A DNA stretch of 9,919 nucleotides from Bdellovibrionales bacterium (GCA_021730855.1 JAKFYM010000068.1:1-9919); one strand, 5' to 3'. Positions 1 through 8,814 are shown, numbered from the stretch's first letter. Notes: generated by a model not told the origin, from the sequence alone. A program made the numbers and translations.

Positions 1-1
1 T

Positions 2-268
2 CATCGGCCGCCTCGCCGCCGCGATATCACCGATTTCCAAACCCTCTTCAGCGATGCCACCGACCGCAACGAACTAGTCGTCACCTTCCTCGCCGTGCTC
101 GAGCTCGGTCGTCTGCAAAAGATCCGTGTCCTCCAGCACCGCATCTACGGAACGATCTACCTCGTGCTTCGCGAAAAGCTCAACCTAGCAGCCGTGCACC
201 AACTCTTCGAATCAGGAGATTCCTATGCCTACCAGCAACGAGCCCCAGAACCAGCCCCCGCTCCCTGA
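2..268 (+). CDS. scpA: ScpA, segregation and condensation protein A (C-terminal end, 5' truncated by window)
   Basis: ScpA is the kleisin subunit of the bacterial SMC-ScpAB condensin. Its C-terminal winged helix binds the SMC head, and the complex organises the chromosome for segregation. Only the last 88 codons are in the window, in the frame starting at base 2. The visible part reads DITDFQTLF, then ELVVTFLAVLELGRL, which matches the ScpA C-terminal pattern (VTFLALLEL followed by basic and Gln residues). It is followed by a tail ending QQRAPEPAPAP and a TGA at 266-268. The tail lies over the start of scpB, overlapping it by 44 bp in another frame. The assignment rests on this motif plus the adjacent scpB, since scpA-scpB is a classic gene pair. 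The Pro/Ala ending past the winged helix is probably a by-product of the overlap. Identity is fairly secure; the N-terminal kleisin part cannot be seen. Confidence 0.82.
   Translation, partial: HRPPRRRDITDFQTLFSDATDRNELVVTFLAVLELGRLQKIRVLQHRIYGTIYLVLREKLNLAAVHQLFESGDSYAYQQRAPEPAPAP
214..218 (+). promoter_or_regulatory. Shine-Dalgarno site of scpB
   Basis: AGGAG lies 6 nt before the ATG at 225, inside the scpA coding region. It fixes the scpB start and makes the 44-bp scpA/scpB overlap real rather than an over-extended call. Ribosomes finishing scpA pass over this start, so the two genes are probably translationally coupled. Confidence 0.75.
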
Positions 269-1250
269 GGCCGAAATCCCGGAAGCGCGCCTCCCCGAAG
301 CGAAGACCGAAGCGAAAGCCGAAACGGAAACCGAGGGCGAAGAAGCCCCCTTTGCCGACTTCGCGCATGATCCCGGAGTGGATGCCGCTGCCGCCGAGGA
401 AGAGCCCGTCGAGGCCCCGGAGCCCATCGTCTACCGCGACCTCAACGCCACCGAGCTCCAAGCCGCCGTGGAGGCCGCCCTCTTTATGCACCATAAGCCC
501 GTCTCCATCGCACGCCTGCGCGAGCTGATCCATCCCGAGATCATCGAGGACGACTACCGCACCGCCGTCTCCAACCTCCAGGCCACCTATTTCGACGAAA
601 GCCGCGGAATCGAGCTCGTGGAAGTGGCCAACGGCTTCCAGCTCCGCACCAAGATCGACCACAAAGACATCCTCCGCCGCCTCTACCAGATCGCCCCCAT
701 GAAGCTCACCAATGCGATGCTCGAGGTGCTGGCGATCGTGGCCTATAACCAACCCTCCACCCGCGAAGCCATCGACCGGGTTCGGGGCGTGGACTCCAGC
801 CACCTCGTTCGTGTGCTCTTAGACAAAAAAATGCTGCGCATCGTTGGAAAGAGCGACGAAATCGGCCGCCCCATGCTATATGGAACCACGAAGGAATTTT
901 TGGAACTCTTTGGATTACGCGACCTTGCCGCATTGCCAAGCCTGCGTGAGATCGAAGATATGCTGCCAAAGAACGAGGTGGGCGCCGAGGTCTCCGAGGA
1001 AGAGCTCCTTTCCCAAGAAATGGGAGGCATCGTGGAAAATTCCAAGCCCCTAGAATTTAACGATATCGAAGATTTGGAATTCCATGAAACGCCGCAAGAA
1101 CCAGAGACGAACGAGCTACCAAACCCGCACGGCCACCGCCGCCAGGCGCGCCACAGCCGCCCCGAAAACGGGGACGAAGCCGGAGGAGACCTCGTTCTCC
1201 CGCCAGAAATTGCTGGAACTCGCCCGCTTGGACCTGAAGGCAACGCTTAG
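225..1250 (+). CDS. scpB: ScpB, segregation and condensation protein B, with long N- and C-terminal extensions
   Basis: ScpB is the dimeric winged-helix partner of ScpA in the SMC condensin complex and acts in the cytoplasm on the nucleoid. The core runs from about residue 73 to 248. It begins with ELQAAVEAALFMHHKPVS and contains the family hallmark LEVLAIVAYNQPSTREAIDR (167-186), followed by the RGVDS turn. It ends with GRPMLYGTTKEFLELFGL (214-231). At 341 residues it is longer than the usual 180-290. Residues 1-66 are a Glu/Ala/Pro/Lys-rich low-complexity arm, and 249-287 are acidic. The last 53 or so codons overlap rluB in another frame, and their composition is unlike the rest. The start is supported by AGGAG six bases upstream. 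It overlaps scpA by 44 bp and rluB by up to 167 bp. The core assignment is secure; whether the final tail is functional is doubtful. Confidence 0.93.
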   Translation: MPTSNEPQNQPPLPEAEIPEARLPEAKTEAKAETETEGEEAPFADFAHDPGVDAAAAEEEPVEAPEPIVYRDLNATELQAAVEAALFMHHKPVSIARLRELIHPEIIEDDYRTAVSNLQATYFDESRGIELVEVANGFQLRTKIDHKDILRRLYQIAPMKLTNAMLEVLAIVAYNQPSTREAIDRVRGVDSSHLVRVLLDKKMLRIVGKSDEIGRPMLYGTTKEFLELFGLRDLAALPSLREIEDMLPKNEVGAEVSEEELLSQEMGGIVENSKPLEFNDIEDLEFHETPQEPETNELPNPHGHRRQARHSRPENGDEAGGDLVLPPEIAGTRPLGPEGNA

Positions 1251-2058
1251 GGCCAAGACCTACGGCAAAAAGCTTCCCAAGCTGCGCGAAGAAGCCCCCA
1301 AGGCCCGCGCCAAAGCCCCCGCTGATGGCAAAGAACGCCTGCAGAAGATCCTCGCCTCTTCCGGGATCTGTTCGCGCCGCAAGGCCGAAGAGCTCATCCT
1401 CATGGGCCAGGTGAAGGTGAACGGCACGGTGGTGAACACCCTGGGCGCAAAAGCGGATCCGGTCAACGACATGATCTCCGTCGATGGCAAACAGATCGAG
1501 CCACTCGCCCAAGAACGTCAATACTATTTATTGAACAAGCCTCGCGGCTACATCACCACCACCACCGACCCCCGGGGCCGCCCCACCGTGATGGAGCTGA
1601 TGACGGGCGTGGTGGATCGCATCTATCCCGTGGGCCGCCTCGACTACGCCAGCGAAGGCCTCCTCCTGCTCACCAACGATGGCGAAACCGCCCACCGCCT
1701 GATGCACCCCTCTTCGGGCATCCGCCGCATCTATGCCGTGAAAGTCAAAGGCACGATGACCGACGAGCAATACCGCCAATTGCGCAAGGGCGTGCACCTC
1801 ACCGATGGTTTTGTGAAACCCCTGCGCATTTCGCGCGGTGGCCGGCTGCAGAGCAAAGAATGGATTGAGATCGAGATCACCGAGGGCAAAAACCTTGAGG
1901 TGCGCCGCATTTTCGCCGTGGTGGGCCTCGACGTGGATCGCCTAAGGCGCATTGGCATTGGCCCGCTCACGATTGCGCAGGTGCCCGTAGGCAAATACGT
2001 CCGCCTCACGAAGCGCCAAATTGAGGAAGTTTTTGCCGACGCCGAAAAAATCGACTAA
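1084..2058 (+). CDS. rluB: Pseudouridine synthase of the RluB/RsuA family
   Basis: It isomerises a specific uridine to pseudouridine in ribosomal RNA, most likely 23S helix 89 as RluB does. Residues 1-82 are a Lys/Arg/Thr/Ala-rich basic arm. An S4 RNA-binding domain follows at about 84-140 (ERLQKILASSGICSRRKAEE). The catalytic domain follows from about 147: YLLNKPRGYITTTTDPRGR, then GRLDYASEGLLLLTNDG with the catalytic Asp at 187. The closing RLRRIGIGPL motif (287-296) is typical of the family. The length of 324 is usual for RluB. ATG at 1084 is the only ATG before the S4 domain, but its ribosome site is weak and it lies 167 bp inside scpB. TTG at 1210 or 1228 are the alternatives. RluB cannot be told from RluE/RluF/RsuA with certainty, but the linkage to scpAB favours RluB. 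Confidence 0.92.
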   Translation: MKRRKNQRRTSYQTRTATAARRATAAPKTGTKPEETSFSRQKLLELARLDLKATLRAKTYGKKLPKLREEAPKARAKAPADGKERLQKILASSGICSRRKAEELILMGQVKVNGTVVNTLGAKADPVNDMISVDGKQIEPLAQERQYYLLNKPRGYITTTTDPRGRPTVMELMTGVVDRIYPVGRLDYASEGLLLLTNDGETAHRLMHPSSGIRRIYAVKVKGTMTDEQYRQLRKGVHLTDGFVKPLRISRGGRLQSKEWIEIEITEGKNLEVRRIFAVVGLDVDRLRRIGIGPLTIAQVPVGKYVRLTKRQIEEVFADAEKID

Positions 2059-2070
2059 AACCAAAGGCGT

Positions 2071-2628
2071 ATGAACACAAAAAGCGACAATTATCTCTTA
2101 GCCACTCTCTGGACCCTGCTCGGCATGCTCGGGCGCGTGCTACCGCACCTGCCAAATGTGACCCCCACTTCTCCGCTCGCCCTCTTCGGCGGCACCCAGA
2201 TGCCCCTGCTCCGTGCCCTGAGCGTGACCTTCCTTGGCCTCTTGCTCTCCGACATCGCCTTGGCCGCGATCTATGGCTACGCTGTCTTCGGCAGCTGGAC
2301 TTTTTTCACCTACACCGGCTTTGGTGCCATTGTGCTGGCGGGCCGCCTTCTGCGCAATAATCCTTCGGCGGGCCGCACCCTGGCGCTGCTCCTCGCTTCC
2401 ACTTTGGGCTATTGGCTCTGGACGAATTTCGGAGTTTGGCTCCTGGCCCCGGAGGGCGTGCTCTATCCCCGCACCCTGGAAGGCCTCCTGGCTTGTTACG
2501 CCATGGCCCTGCCCTTTCTGCGCAACGCTCTGATTGGCGACATGGCTTGGGGCTTAGTGTTGTTTGTCAGCTTCGCGGCCATCCGCAAAATGGCGCCTCG
2601 TTATGGGTGGTCCGTCCAGGGCGCCTGA
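2071..2628 (+). CDS. DUF6580-like small integral membrane protein
   Basis: This is a 185-residue hydrophobic protein with about five membrane segments (near residues 8-25, 47-68, 80-93, 102-126 and 140-170). Visible motifs are LPHLPNVTPTSPLALFGG (25-42), then SD at 60-61, WTNFGVW (117-123), YPRTLEGLLACYAMALPF (132-149) and a closing NALIGDMAW. From memory these match the DUF6580 family, which resembles the substrate-binding S components of ECF-type vitamin transporters. No substrate is known to me, so transport is an inference. ATG at 2071 is 12 nt after the rluB stop, with a weak AAAGG just before it, so it probably ends the scpA-scpB-rluB operon. Its stop lies only 9 bp from the end of the convergent lipoprotein gene. 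The family call is fairly good; function is unknown. Confidence 0.72.
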   Translation: MNTKSDNYLLATLWTLLGMLGRVLPHLPNVTPTSPLALFGGTQMPLLRALSVTFLGLLLSDIALAAIYGYAVFGSWTFFTYTGFGAIVLAGRLLRNNPSAGRTLALLLASTLGYWLWTNFGVWLLAPEGVLYPRTLEGLLACYAMALPFLRNALIGDMAWGLVLFVSFAAIRKMAPRYGWSVQGA

Positions 2629-2637
2629 TCTAGCACC

Positions 2638-3870
2638 TCACTTTTTCCAGGGGAAAAAGTACAGAGTGGATTTTTCGTCCTTCAGGCCCATGCGTTTGGT
2701 GGTGGTGTCCCAGCTGCCGTCTAAACCAAAATCATTGTCTAGCACCACGGCGAGGTAATCTTCGTCCACCATCGCCAGGCCTTCGGCCTTTTCTTCGGCA
2801 AAACCATTGGCCGCGAGATCCAGCACTTCCTCTTTTTTCGCTGGCGCAATTCCCTGGGCGAGCAAGCCCTCGGCATCGAGGCCTTCGAGCAGGCCTTCGG
2901 CGCCCACGAGGCGCTCTGGCATCAGCTGCAGGTTGGTGGCCCCGAGCAGCTTCGCGCGGTACACTCGCTTATCGGCCTTGGCCCCCACTTTGCCGTTGGA
3001 CTCAATCACGAGCAGGGTGCCGGGGCTTTCCACGGATATGTCGCCAATCTTATTTGTTTTGTGGCTTTCGAGCACATAGGCATACTGCGCGGAGGTCACG
3101 CGTTTCTTGGTGTCGAACTCCACGATGCGCACCACCACCGATTTCTTTTCTTTTTTGGGTGTATCGAGCGGCCAATTCTCGAGCGGGCTCTGCATCACGG
3201 CATAGAGCTTATCGCCACTGATGGTCACGCCCTCAAAGCCGCGATTCAAGTGGCGCTTTTCCAGCACCTGCGGCAGGCCCGAGCCTGGCTTCCACATCTC
3301 GAGCAGCCGGCCGTCCGAAGAGAAGTGCAGGATCGAAGGGCCATATTCTTCCACCATCCAGTAGTCGCCATTGCTGGATTGAGCCACGCCTTCGAGGTCC
3401 ATGCCGTAGGGGTCGAAGGCCAGGCGTTTGCCGCCAATGTCCACGGGCACCTCATGGCCTTTCTGCTGGGGGATGCCGCGCAGAGGTTTGCCATCGGGCC
3501 GCTTGAGTAAAATTTGTTTTTCCACCGTGAGGGTGCCCGCGGCCGGATCCGCCACGAGGATGAGCAGGCGTGGTTGGTAGTGCGGGAGGAGGAAGGGGCG
3601 CTTGGTTTCGCCATTTTCCTTCACGTCTCCGGCATTGGGGCCGCGATCCGTATGGGTCAGGAAGCGATATTTGCCCGCCTCGTTTTTGCCTAAGTACTGC
3701 AGGCCGGAGAAGCCGCCGAGCTGGATCTCCTGGCCCGCGGCCGTGATGCCCACCACGGGAGGATCAAGCAGTTTCATGGGAATGCCTTTCAAAGAAGGGA
3801 CTGCGGGCAGGGGCGCAGGCTGTTGCGTTGCGCAGGCCGTGAGCAAAAAAAGTAGGAAAAATAATCGCAT
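2638..3870 (-). CDS. Lipoprotein with esterase-like activity of phytase domain
   Basis: This is a 410-residue predicted lipoprotein. A very short signal peptide ends in lipobox LTAC, with the lipidated Cys at residue 13. The +2 residue is Ala, which suggests the outer membrane. The body resembles the Phytase-like family (PF13449), a beta-propeller-like domain often seen in secreted proteins. Supporting stretches are GLQYLGKNEAGKYRFLTHTD (57-76) with RGPNAGD, FDPYGMDLEGVA (152-163), YWMVEEYGPSILHF (170-183), NRGFEGVTISGDKLYAVMQS (209-228) and EGLAMVDEDYLAVVLDND (363-380). Phosphate-ester hydrolysis is inferred only from the family name; most members are uncharacterised. It starts 3 nt after the acs stop and in the same phase, so it is probably co-transcribed and translated by reinitiation. 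An upstream start is impossible because of that in-phase TAA. Confidence 0.78.
   Translation of the reverse strand: MRLFFLLFLLTACATQQPAPLPAVPSLKGIPMKLLDPPVVGITAAGQEIQLGGFSGLQYLGKNEAGKYRFLTHTDRGPNAGDVKENGETKRPFLLPHYQPRLLILVADPAAGTLTVEKQILLKRPDGKPLRGIPQQKGHEVPVDIGGKRLAFDPYGMDLEGVAQSSNGDYWMVEEYGPSILHFSSDGRLLEMWKPGSGLPQVLEKRHLNRGFEGVTISGDKLYAVMQSPLENWPLDTPKKEKKSVVVRIVEFDTKKRVTSAQYAYVLESHKTNKIGDISVESPGTLLVIESNGKVGAKADKRVYRAKLLGATNLQLMPERLVGAEGLLEGLDAEGLLAQGIAPAKKEEVLDLAANGFAEEKAEGLAMVDEDYLAVVLDNDFGLDGSWDTTTKRMGLKDEKSTLYFFPWKK
2640..2660. repeat. Perfect 9-bp inverted repeat at a convergent gene junction
   Basis: ACTTTTTCC (2640-2648) and GGAAAAAGT (2652-2660) are exact reverse complements around a 3-nt loop. 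The repeat covers the last codons and part of the stop of the lipoprotein gene and starts 11 bp beyond the stop of the opposing membrane-protein gene. It could act as a weak two-way transcription stop, but neither strand has the GC-rich stem and U-tract of a standard intrinsic terminator. It may also be chance, because the codons encode FFPWKK. Confidence 0.35.
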
Positions 3871-3873
3871 TTT

Positions 3874-5802
<1,929 letters not shown>

Positions 5803-5883
5803 GGCTCCCATCCAAACAGGAGGGAAAGGATTCGTCAATTCGATATTGTTGATCTCTGCCCCTAGGGAACGTAAGTTAAGAGA
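5803..5883. promoter_or_regulatory. Divergent intergenic region between acs and an exported-protein gene
   Basis: These 81 bp separate two genes that read away from each other, so both promoters should lie here. On the minus strand TTGACG (5838-5833) is a good -35 match, but the hexamer 17 nt on is poor and would leave almost no leader. On the plus strand TTGATC, 17 nt, then TAAGTT is a weak pair that would also give a near-leaderless message. A palindrome CCCTAGGG sits at 5860-5867 and could be an operator half. No confident promoter can be called. Confidence 0.4.
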
Positions 5884-6582
5884 ATGAGTTTTCTACTGCT
5901 CGCGCTACTTAGCACCTTTGCCCAGGCCGAACGCATCACCGCTAAGGTCTACGACCCCGCGGCGGCCGATCCCAAAAGCCCAGCCTATTTGTATGAAAAC
6001 GAAAAGACGATGGTCGATGGCAAATGGGTTTCCCAAACGCGCTACACCGACCTCGAAGGCAAGCTGCTCGTGGAAGAGGAGACCACTTACGAGAACCAGA
6101 AAGTGGTAAAATACCTCTACAAACAATTCCAAACTGAGGAGTACGGTGAGCTCAACGTGCAGAATGGCAAAGTGCACTACTCCTTTACCAAGCGGGGCGA
6201 GACCGATACAGAAAAAGAAGAGGTCGGGGGCGAGATGATCGTGGGCGACAACGTGAACGATACGATCGCCCGCCACTGGGACGAGCTCATGGCCGGCAAA
6301 GAGGTGCGGGTGCGTTTCCTCGTGGTGGAGGAACTAGATTCCTTTGGCTTTAAATTTTTTAAGGACAAGGAAAACGAAAAAGACGTGGAAATCATCATGA
6401 AGCCCTCGAGCTTTTTCATCGCGGCCTTCGTGCCGGAGATTCGCATCACCGTCGAGAAATCCTCGCTCCACCGTATTGTCAAAGCCCATGGCCGCCTGCC
6501 CGTGCGCAAGGCAAAGGTGAATCCACCGAAGAGCCGCAAAGACCTAAAGGCCCTCGACGGGATCATCGAGTTTGCTTACTGA
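5884..6582 (+). CDS. Unknown exported protein with Sec signal peptide
   Basis: I do not recognise this 232-residue protein. It opens with a short hydrophobic signal peptide, MSFLLLALLSTFAQA, with likely cleavage after AQA at residue 15. There is no lipobox Cys and no later membrane segment, so it should be periplasmic or secreted. The mature part is charged, has no Cys, and reads like a beta-rich fold: repeated short strands such as DGKWVSQTRYTDLEGKLLVE and NVQNGKVHYSFTKRGE, then VRVRFLVVEELDSFGFKFF and a basic ending region around LPVRKAKVNPPKSRKD. The start is fixed by the signal peptide, although the ribosome site is weak. It is divergent from acs, and its last 7 bp overlap the end of the glycosyltransferase gene on the other strand. 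Export is likely; function is open. Confidence 0.75.
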   Translation: MSFLLLALLSTFAQAERITAKVYDPAAADPKSPAYLYENEKTMVDGKWVSQTRYTDLEGKLLVEEETTYENQKVVKYLYKQFQTEEYGELNVQNGKVHYSFTKRGETDTEKEEVGGEMIVGDNVNDTIARHWDELMAGKEVRVRFLVVEELDSFGFKFFKDKENEKDVEIIMKPSSFFIAAFVPEIRITVEKSSLHRIVKAHGRLPVRKAKVNPPKSRKDLKALDGIIEFAY

Positions 6583-7517
6583 CCTGGGCTAGGAGCGGGC
6601 TCGGTGGGCTCATCCTGCGTGAGCGGCTCTTCGATCACTTCTTCCTCGGGCAGCGTGGAAGTGTCTTCTTCTTCCGTACCATTGCTCTCGATGCCTTCCG
6701 TGGGCGCCGAGCGGCTCACGCTGTCTTCCACGTCTTCATCCTCGGGCTCACTGCCGGCGGACACCACCACCGGATGGTCTTCGAAGGAAAGCGGCGTGTT
6801 CAAGGCCGCATGGTAGGCATCCTCCGTCAAACGCTGCGTGGCCAGGAGCTTGCCTAAGATCGACTTCACCGTGGAATAGGCATACCGAGTGAGGCCGCGC
6901 TGCCGATGCGAGACGCTGTACTTTTTCGGGCTCGGCAAAAGCATCGCCAGAAAAGCGCCCTCCTTCGCGTTCAGCTGCGAGGCGGGTTTATGAAAATAAT
7001 AGTGGGCGGCCGGGCCAATGCCGTAGAGCCCTTCCCCGAACTCCACCACATTGAGGTAGAGCTCCAAGATGCGCTTCTTGGTGAGCTGCCGCTCGAGCCG
7101 CATCGCAAGTATGGCTTCCTTAACCTTGCGCGAGAGGGTTTTGTCGCCATTGAGAAAGACATTTTTCACCACCTGCTGGGTGATGGTGCTGCCCCCGCGG
7201 GCATAACGGCCTTCCTTCAGGTTCTTCTCCATCGAATCGCGGATCTGTTCCCAATCAAACCCATTGTGCTCGTAGAACGCCCAATCCTCGCTGAGCACGA
7301 TGGCGGCCACGGCCAGAGAGCTCACGGAACCAAGGTTCACCCAGCCCGCCGGCGGCTTCGGGCGGATCTCCACTCGCGCCGTTTTGGCTTTTTTATTGTA
7401 AATCACATGGGGATAGGATTTTTCGAGCGCGCCCACATCGGTGAGAAAACGAAAACCGATAAAGAGAAGAACGTAAAAAGCCCCGCAACAGGCTAGGATA
7501 AGGGCGAATTTGCGCAT
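6576..7517 (-). CDS. mtgA: Monofunctional peptidoglycan glycosyltransferase (GT51)
   Basis: It polymerises lipid II into glycan strands on the outer face of the inner membrane. One membrane anchor lies at about residues 4-24, followed by a GT51 domain at about 60-240. Visible GT51 motifs are SEDWAFYEHNGFDWEQI with catalytic Glu 77, GGSTITQQ (108-115), SRKVKEAILAMRLERQLTKK with the second conserved Glu 134, ILELYLN (150-156) and EFGEGLYGIGPAAHYYF. No transpeptidase domain follows. At 313 residues it is longer than E. coli MtgA (242): residues 255-313 form an extra Glu/Asp/Ser/Pro-rich acidic tail with no recognised domain, likely disordered and periplasmic. ATG at 7517 is right for the anchor, but no good Shine-Dalgarno is seen. 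It overlaps the convergent upstream neighbour by 7 bp. The gene symbol is by family; orthology to mtgA is inferred. Confidence 0.92.
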   Translation of the reverse strand: MRKFALILACCGAFYVLLFIGFRFLTDVGALEKSYPHVIYNKKAKTARVEIRPKPPAGWVNLGSVSSLAVAAIVLSEDWAFYEHNGFDWEQIRDSMEKNLKEGRYARGGSTITQQVVKNVFLNGDKTLSRKVKEAILAMRLERQLTKKRILELYLNVVEFGEGLYGIGPAAHYYFHKPASQLNAKEGAFLAMLLPSPKKYSVSHRQRGLTRYAYSTVKSILGKLLATQRLTEDAYHAALNTPLSFEDHPVVVSAGSEPEDEDVEDSVSRSAPTEGIESNGTEEEDTSTLPEEEVIEEPLTQDEPTEPAPSPGQ

Positions 7518-7568
7518 TTTTTGAGACTACTAGCGAAGCAGAAAAAGCGGAAGTAGATTAGACGACAG
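7518..7568. promoter_or_regulatory. Short divergent intergenic region (mtgA / membrane hydrolase)
   Basis: Only 51 bp lie between two gene starts that read apart, so both promoters must sit here or reach into the genes. I see no good -35/-10 pair and no strong Shine-Dalgarno for either gene. GCGGAAG around 7549-7555 is too far from the ATG at 7569 to be a normal ribosome site. Confidence 0.3.
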
Positions 7569-8744
7569 ATGGACAATATCACGCACTCCTTGATTGGCCT
7601 GGCGGTGGGCGATGCCGTGGCCTGCGCCCGCAAAAAGCAGCGGGTTCCGCTCTGGATTGCCTCTGCGCTGGCCAACAACCTGCCCGACCTCGACGTGGCC
7701 CTCACCTCCACGATTTTCCCCGGCAAGCTTGGTTACCTCCTTCACCACCGCGGACACACGCACACACTTTTACTGGCACCGCTCTTGGGCTGCGCGCTGC
7801 TGGCGATCCTCTACCTTTTCTGGCGCAAAAAACAAGACATGCCCTGGCGTGAGATTTGTTTTGTGGTCTTGCTTGGTTCCCTGCTGCACGTCTTTGCAGA
7901 CTATTTTAATTCCTACGGCGTGCATCCCTTTTGGCCATGGGAGAATCGCTGGTTCTATGGGGATTTTCTTTTTATCGTCGAGCCCTGGGTGTGGGTGCTG
8001 CTCATCCCGCCCCTGCTTTTTCGCGCAAGCTCACGCGTGGCGCGAGGAATTTTTCTGTTCTTGCTCTTGGGGATTTTGGGCCTGAGTTTCTATCACCCGG
8101 CCGTGCCCCTGCCGCTCGCGCTGGTCCTCACGGCAGTGGCGTTCGCCTTGCTAGCCGTGGAATGGGCGCGCGTGGGCAAGGCCGGCTCGCGAGTGATCCT
8201 CGGTCTGGGGTTGCTTGGGGTGCTCCTCCTGGGCTTTGCTGGAATCAAACAAAATCTATATGCCCGCTACGGGCAAAAAAGCACCGAGCTCATATTACAA
8301 CCACTGCCGGCCAACCCCTTATGCTGGAGTGCCATCAGCATCCACCGAACCACCCAAGCCTACGAAGCCGCCCTCTCGGTGCTCGCCCCCTGGCCTAAGC
8401 TCCAAGCCGCCACCACCTGCCCGCTCTTGTTCTCCCCCGAGCTCACGGCGCCTCTGCAAATTGCACCTCTTCCCGACAGCCCCGAACGCCGCTGGCTGGG
8501 CGTGTTTGTGGCCCCCGTGGCCGAGCTCGAAGCCTTAGGCCAAACCTGCCAGGGTAATGCCTTTCTGCGTTTCACACGCGCCCCTTATTGGATACGGCAG
8601 GGCTCGCACTGGATCGTGGGCGACTTGCGTTTCGACCGCCAGAAAGAATTGAGTTTCGGCGAGATGGAATTTTCGGAAGAAGAAATCTGCCCAAGCGGAG
8701 TGCCGCCCTGGGTGGGGCGCTTTCATCCGGAGGCGGGCCGGTAA
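7569..8744 (+). CDS. Membrane-bound metal-dependent hydrolase, YdjM/DUF457 family
   Basis: This is a 391-residue inner-membrane protein of the metal-dependent hydrolase family PF04307. The hallmark start MDNITHSLIGLAVG supplies His 6. LANNLPDLDV supplies Asp 40/42. HHRGHTHTLLLA supplies His 60, 63 and 65, and LLHVFADYFNSYGV supplies His 107 and Asp 111. These fit the likely metal-binding set. PFWPWENRWFYGDFLFIVEP (120-139) is also typical. About six membrane segments run from 66 to 222, followed by a soluble C-terminal region (225-391) that includes the recurring NPLCWSAISI stretch. Substrates are not known for most members; phospholipid or DNA-damage roles claimed for relatives should not be carried over. 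The start is firm because of the MDNITH motif. It is divergent from the glycosyltransferase gene, and nothing shows that they work together. Confidence 0.88.
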   Translation: MDNITHSLIGLAVGDAVACARKKQRVPLWIASALANNLPDLDVALTSTIFPGKLGYLLHHRGHTHTLLLAPLLGCALLAILYLFWRKKQDMPWREICFVVLLGSLLHVFADYFNSYGVHPFWPWENRWFYGDFLFIVEPWVWVLLIPPLLFRASSRVARGIFLFLLLGILGLSFYHPAVPLPLALVLTAVAFALLAVEWARVGKAGSRVILGLGLLGVLLLGFAGIKQNLYARYGQKSTELILQPLPANPLCWSAISIHRTTQAYEAALSVLAPWPKLQAATTCPLLFSPELTAPLQIAPLPDSPERRWLGVFVAPVAELEALGQTCQGNAFLRFTRAPYWIRQGSHWIVGDLRFDRQKELSFGEMEFSEEEICPSGVPPWVGRFHPEAGR

Positions 8745-8759
8745 TTGGCCGTTTTTTAG

Positions 8760-8779
8760 CTGTCTCCAGAAAGAGACAG
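8760..8779. repeat. Inverted repeat after the membrane hydrolase gene
   Basis: CTGTCTC (8760-8766) and GAGACAG (8773-8779) are exact reverse complements with loop CAGAAA, 15 bp past the hydrolase stop. A flanking G-T pair and outer TTGGC/GCCAA arms (8745-8749, 8785-8789) could extend the structure. It sits where a terminator would be expected, but the T-run (8752-8757) precedes the stem instead of following it. It could be a non-classical terminator, an RNA-stabilising hairpin or a protein-binding palindrome. Confidence 0.45.
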
Positions 8780-8814
8780 TGGCCGCCAAAGCCCGCCCCA
8801 AGCCAAGATCCTCA

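Noticed and set aside
180..803. A 207-codon open frame on the - strand opposite scpB
   Set aside because: It is composed of Gly/Val/Leu/Asp runs mirroring scpB codons, with no domain and no ribosome site.
1182..1188. GGAGGAG as the ribosome site of rluB
   Set aside because: The nearest in-frame start codon (TTG 1210) is over 20 nt away, too far. The string is ordinary Glu-Glu codons in the rluB frame.
1057..1521. A 154-codon open frame on the - strand opposite the scpB/rluB junction
   Set aside because: It is antisense to two well-supported genes and of shadow composition. The overlap is better explained by rluB starting inside scpB.
3061..3510. A 149-codon open frame on the + strand opposite the phytase-like lipoprotein gene
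   Set aside because: It is His/Ala-rich antisense translation with no motif. The minus-strand lipoprotein has a signal peptide and domain.
5803..5838. N-terminal extension of Acs to a TTG at 5838
   Set aside because: TTG is a rarer start, no ribosome site lies upstream, and family alignment begins near ATG 5802, which has GGGAG before it.
6590..6760. Tandem repeat or foreign insertion in the acidic end of the glycosyltransferase gene
   Set aside because: The bias comes from Glu/Ser codons; no exact repeat unit or target-site duplication is seen.
8760..8779. Standard intrinsic terminator
   Set aside because: The stem is good, but no T-run follows it on either strand, so it is listed only as an inverted repeat.
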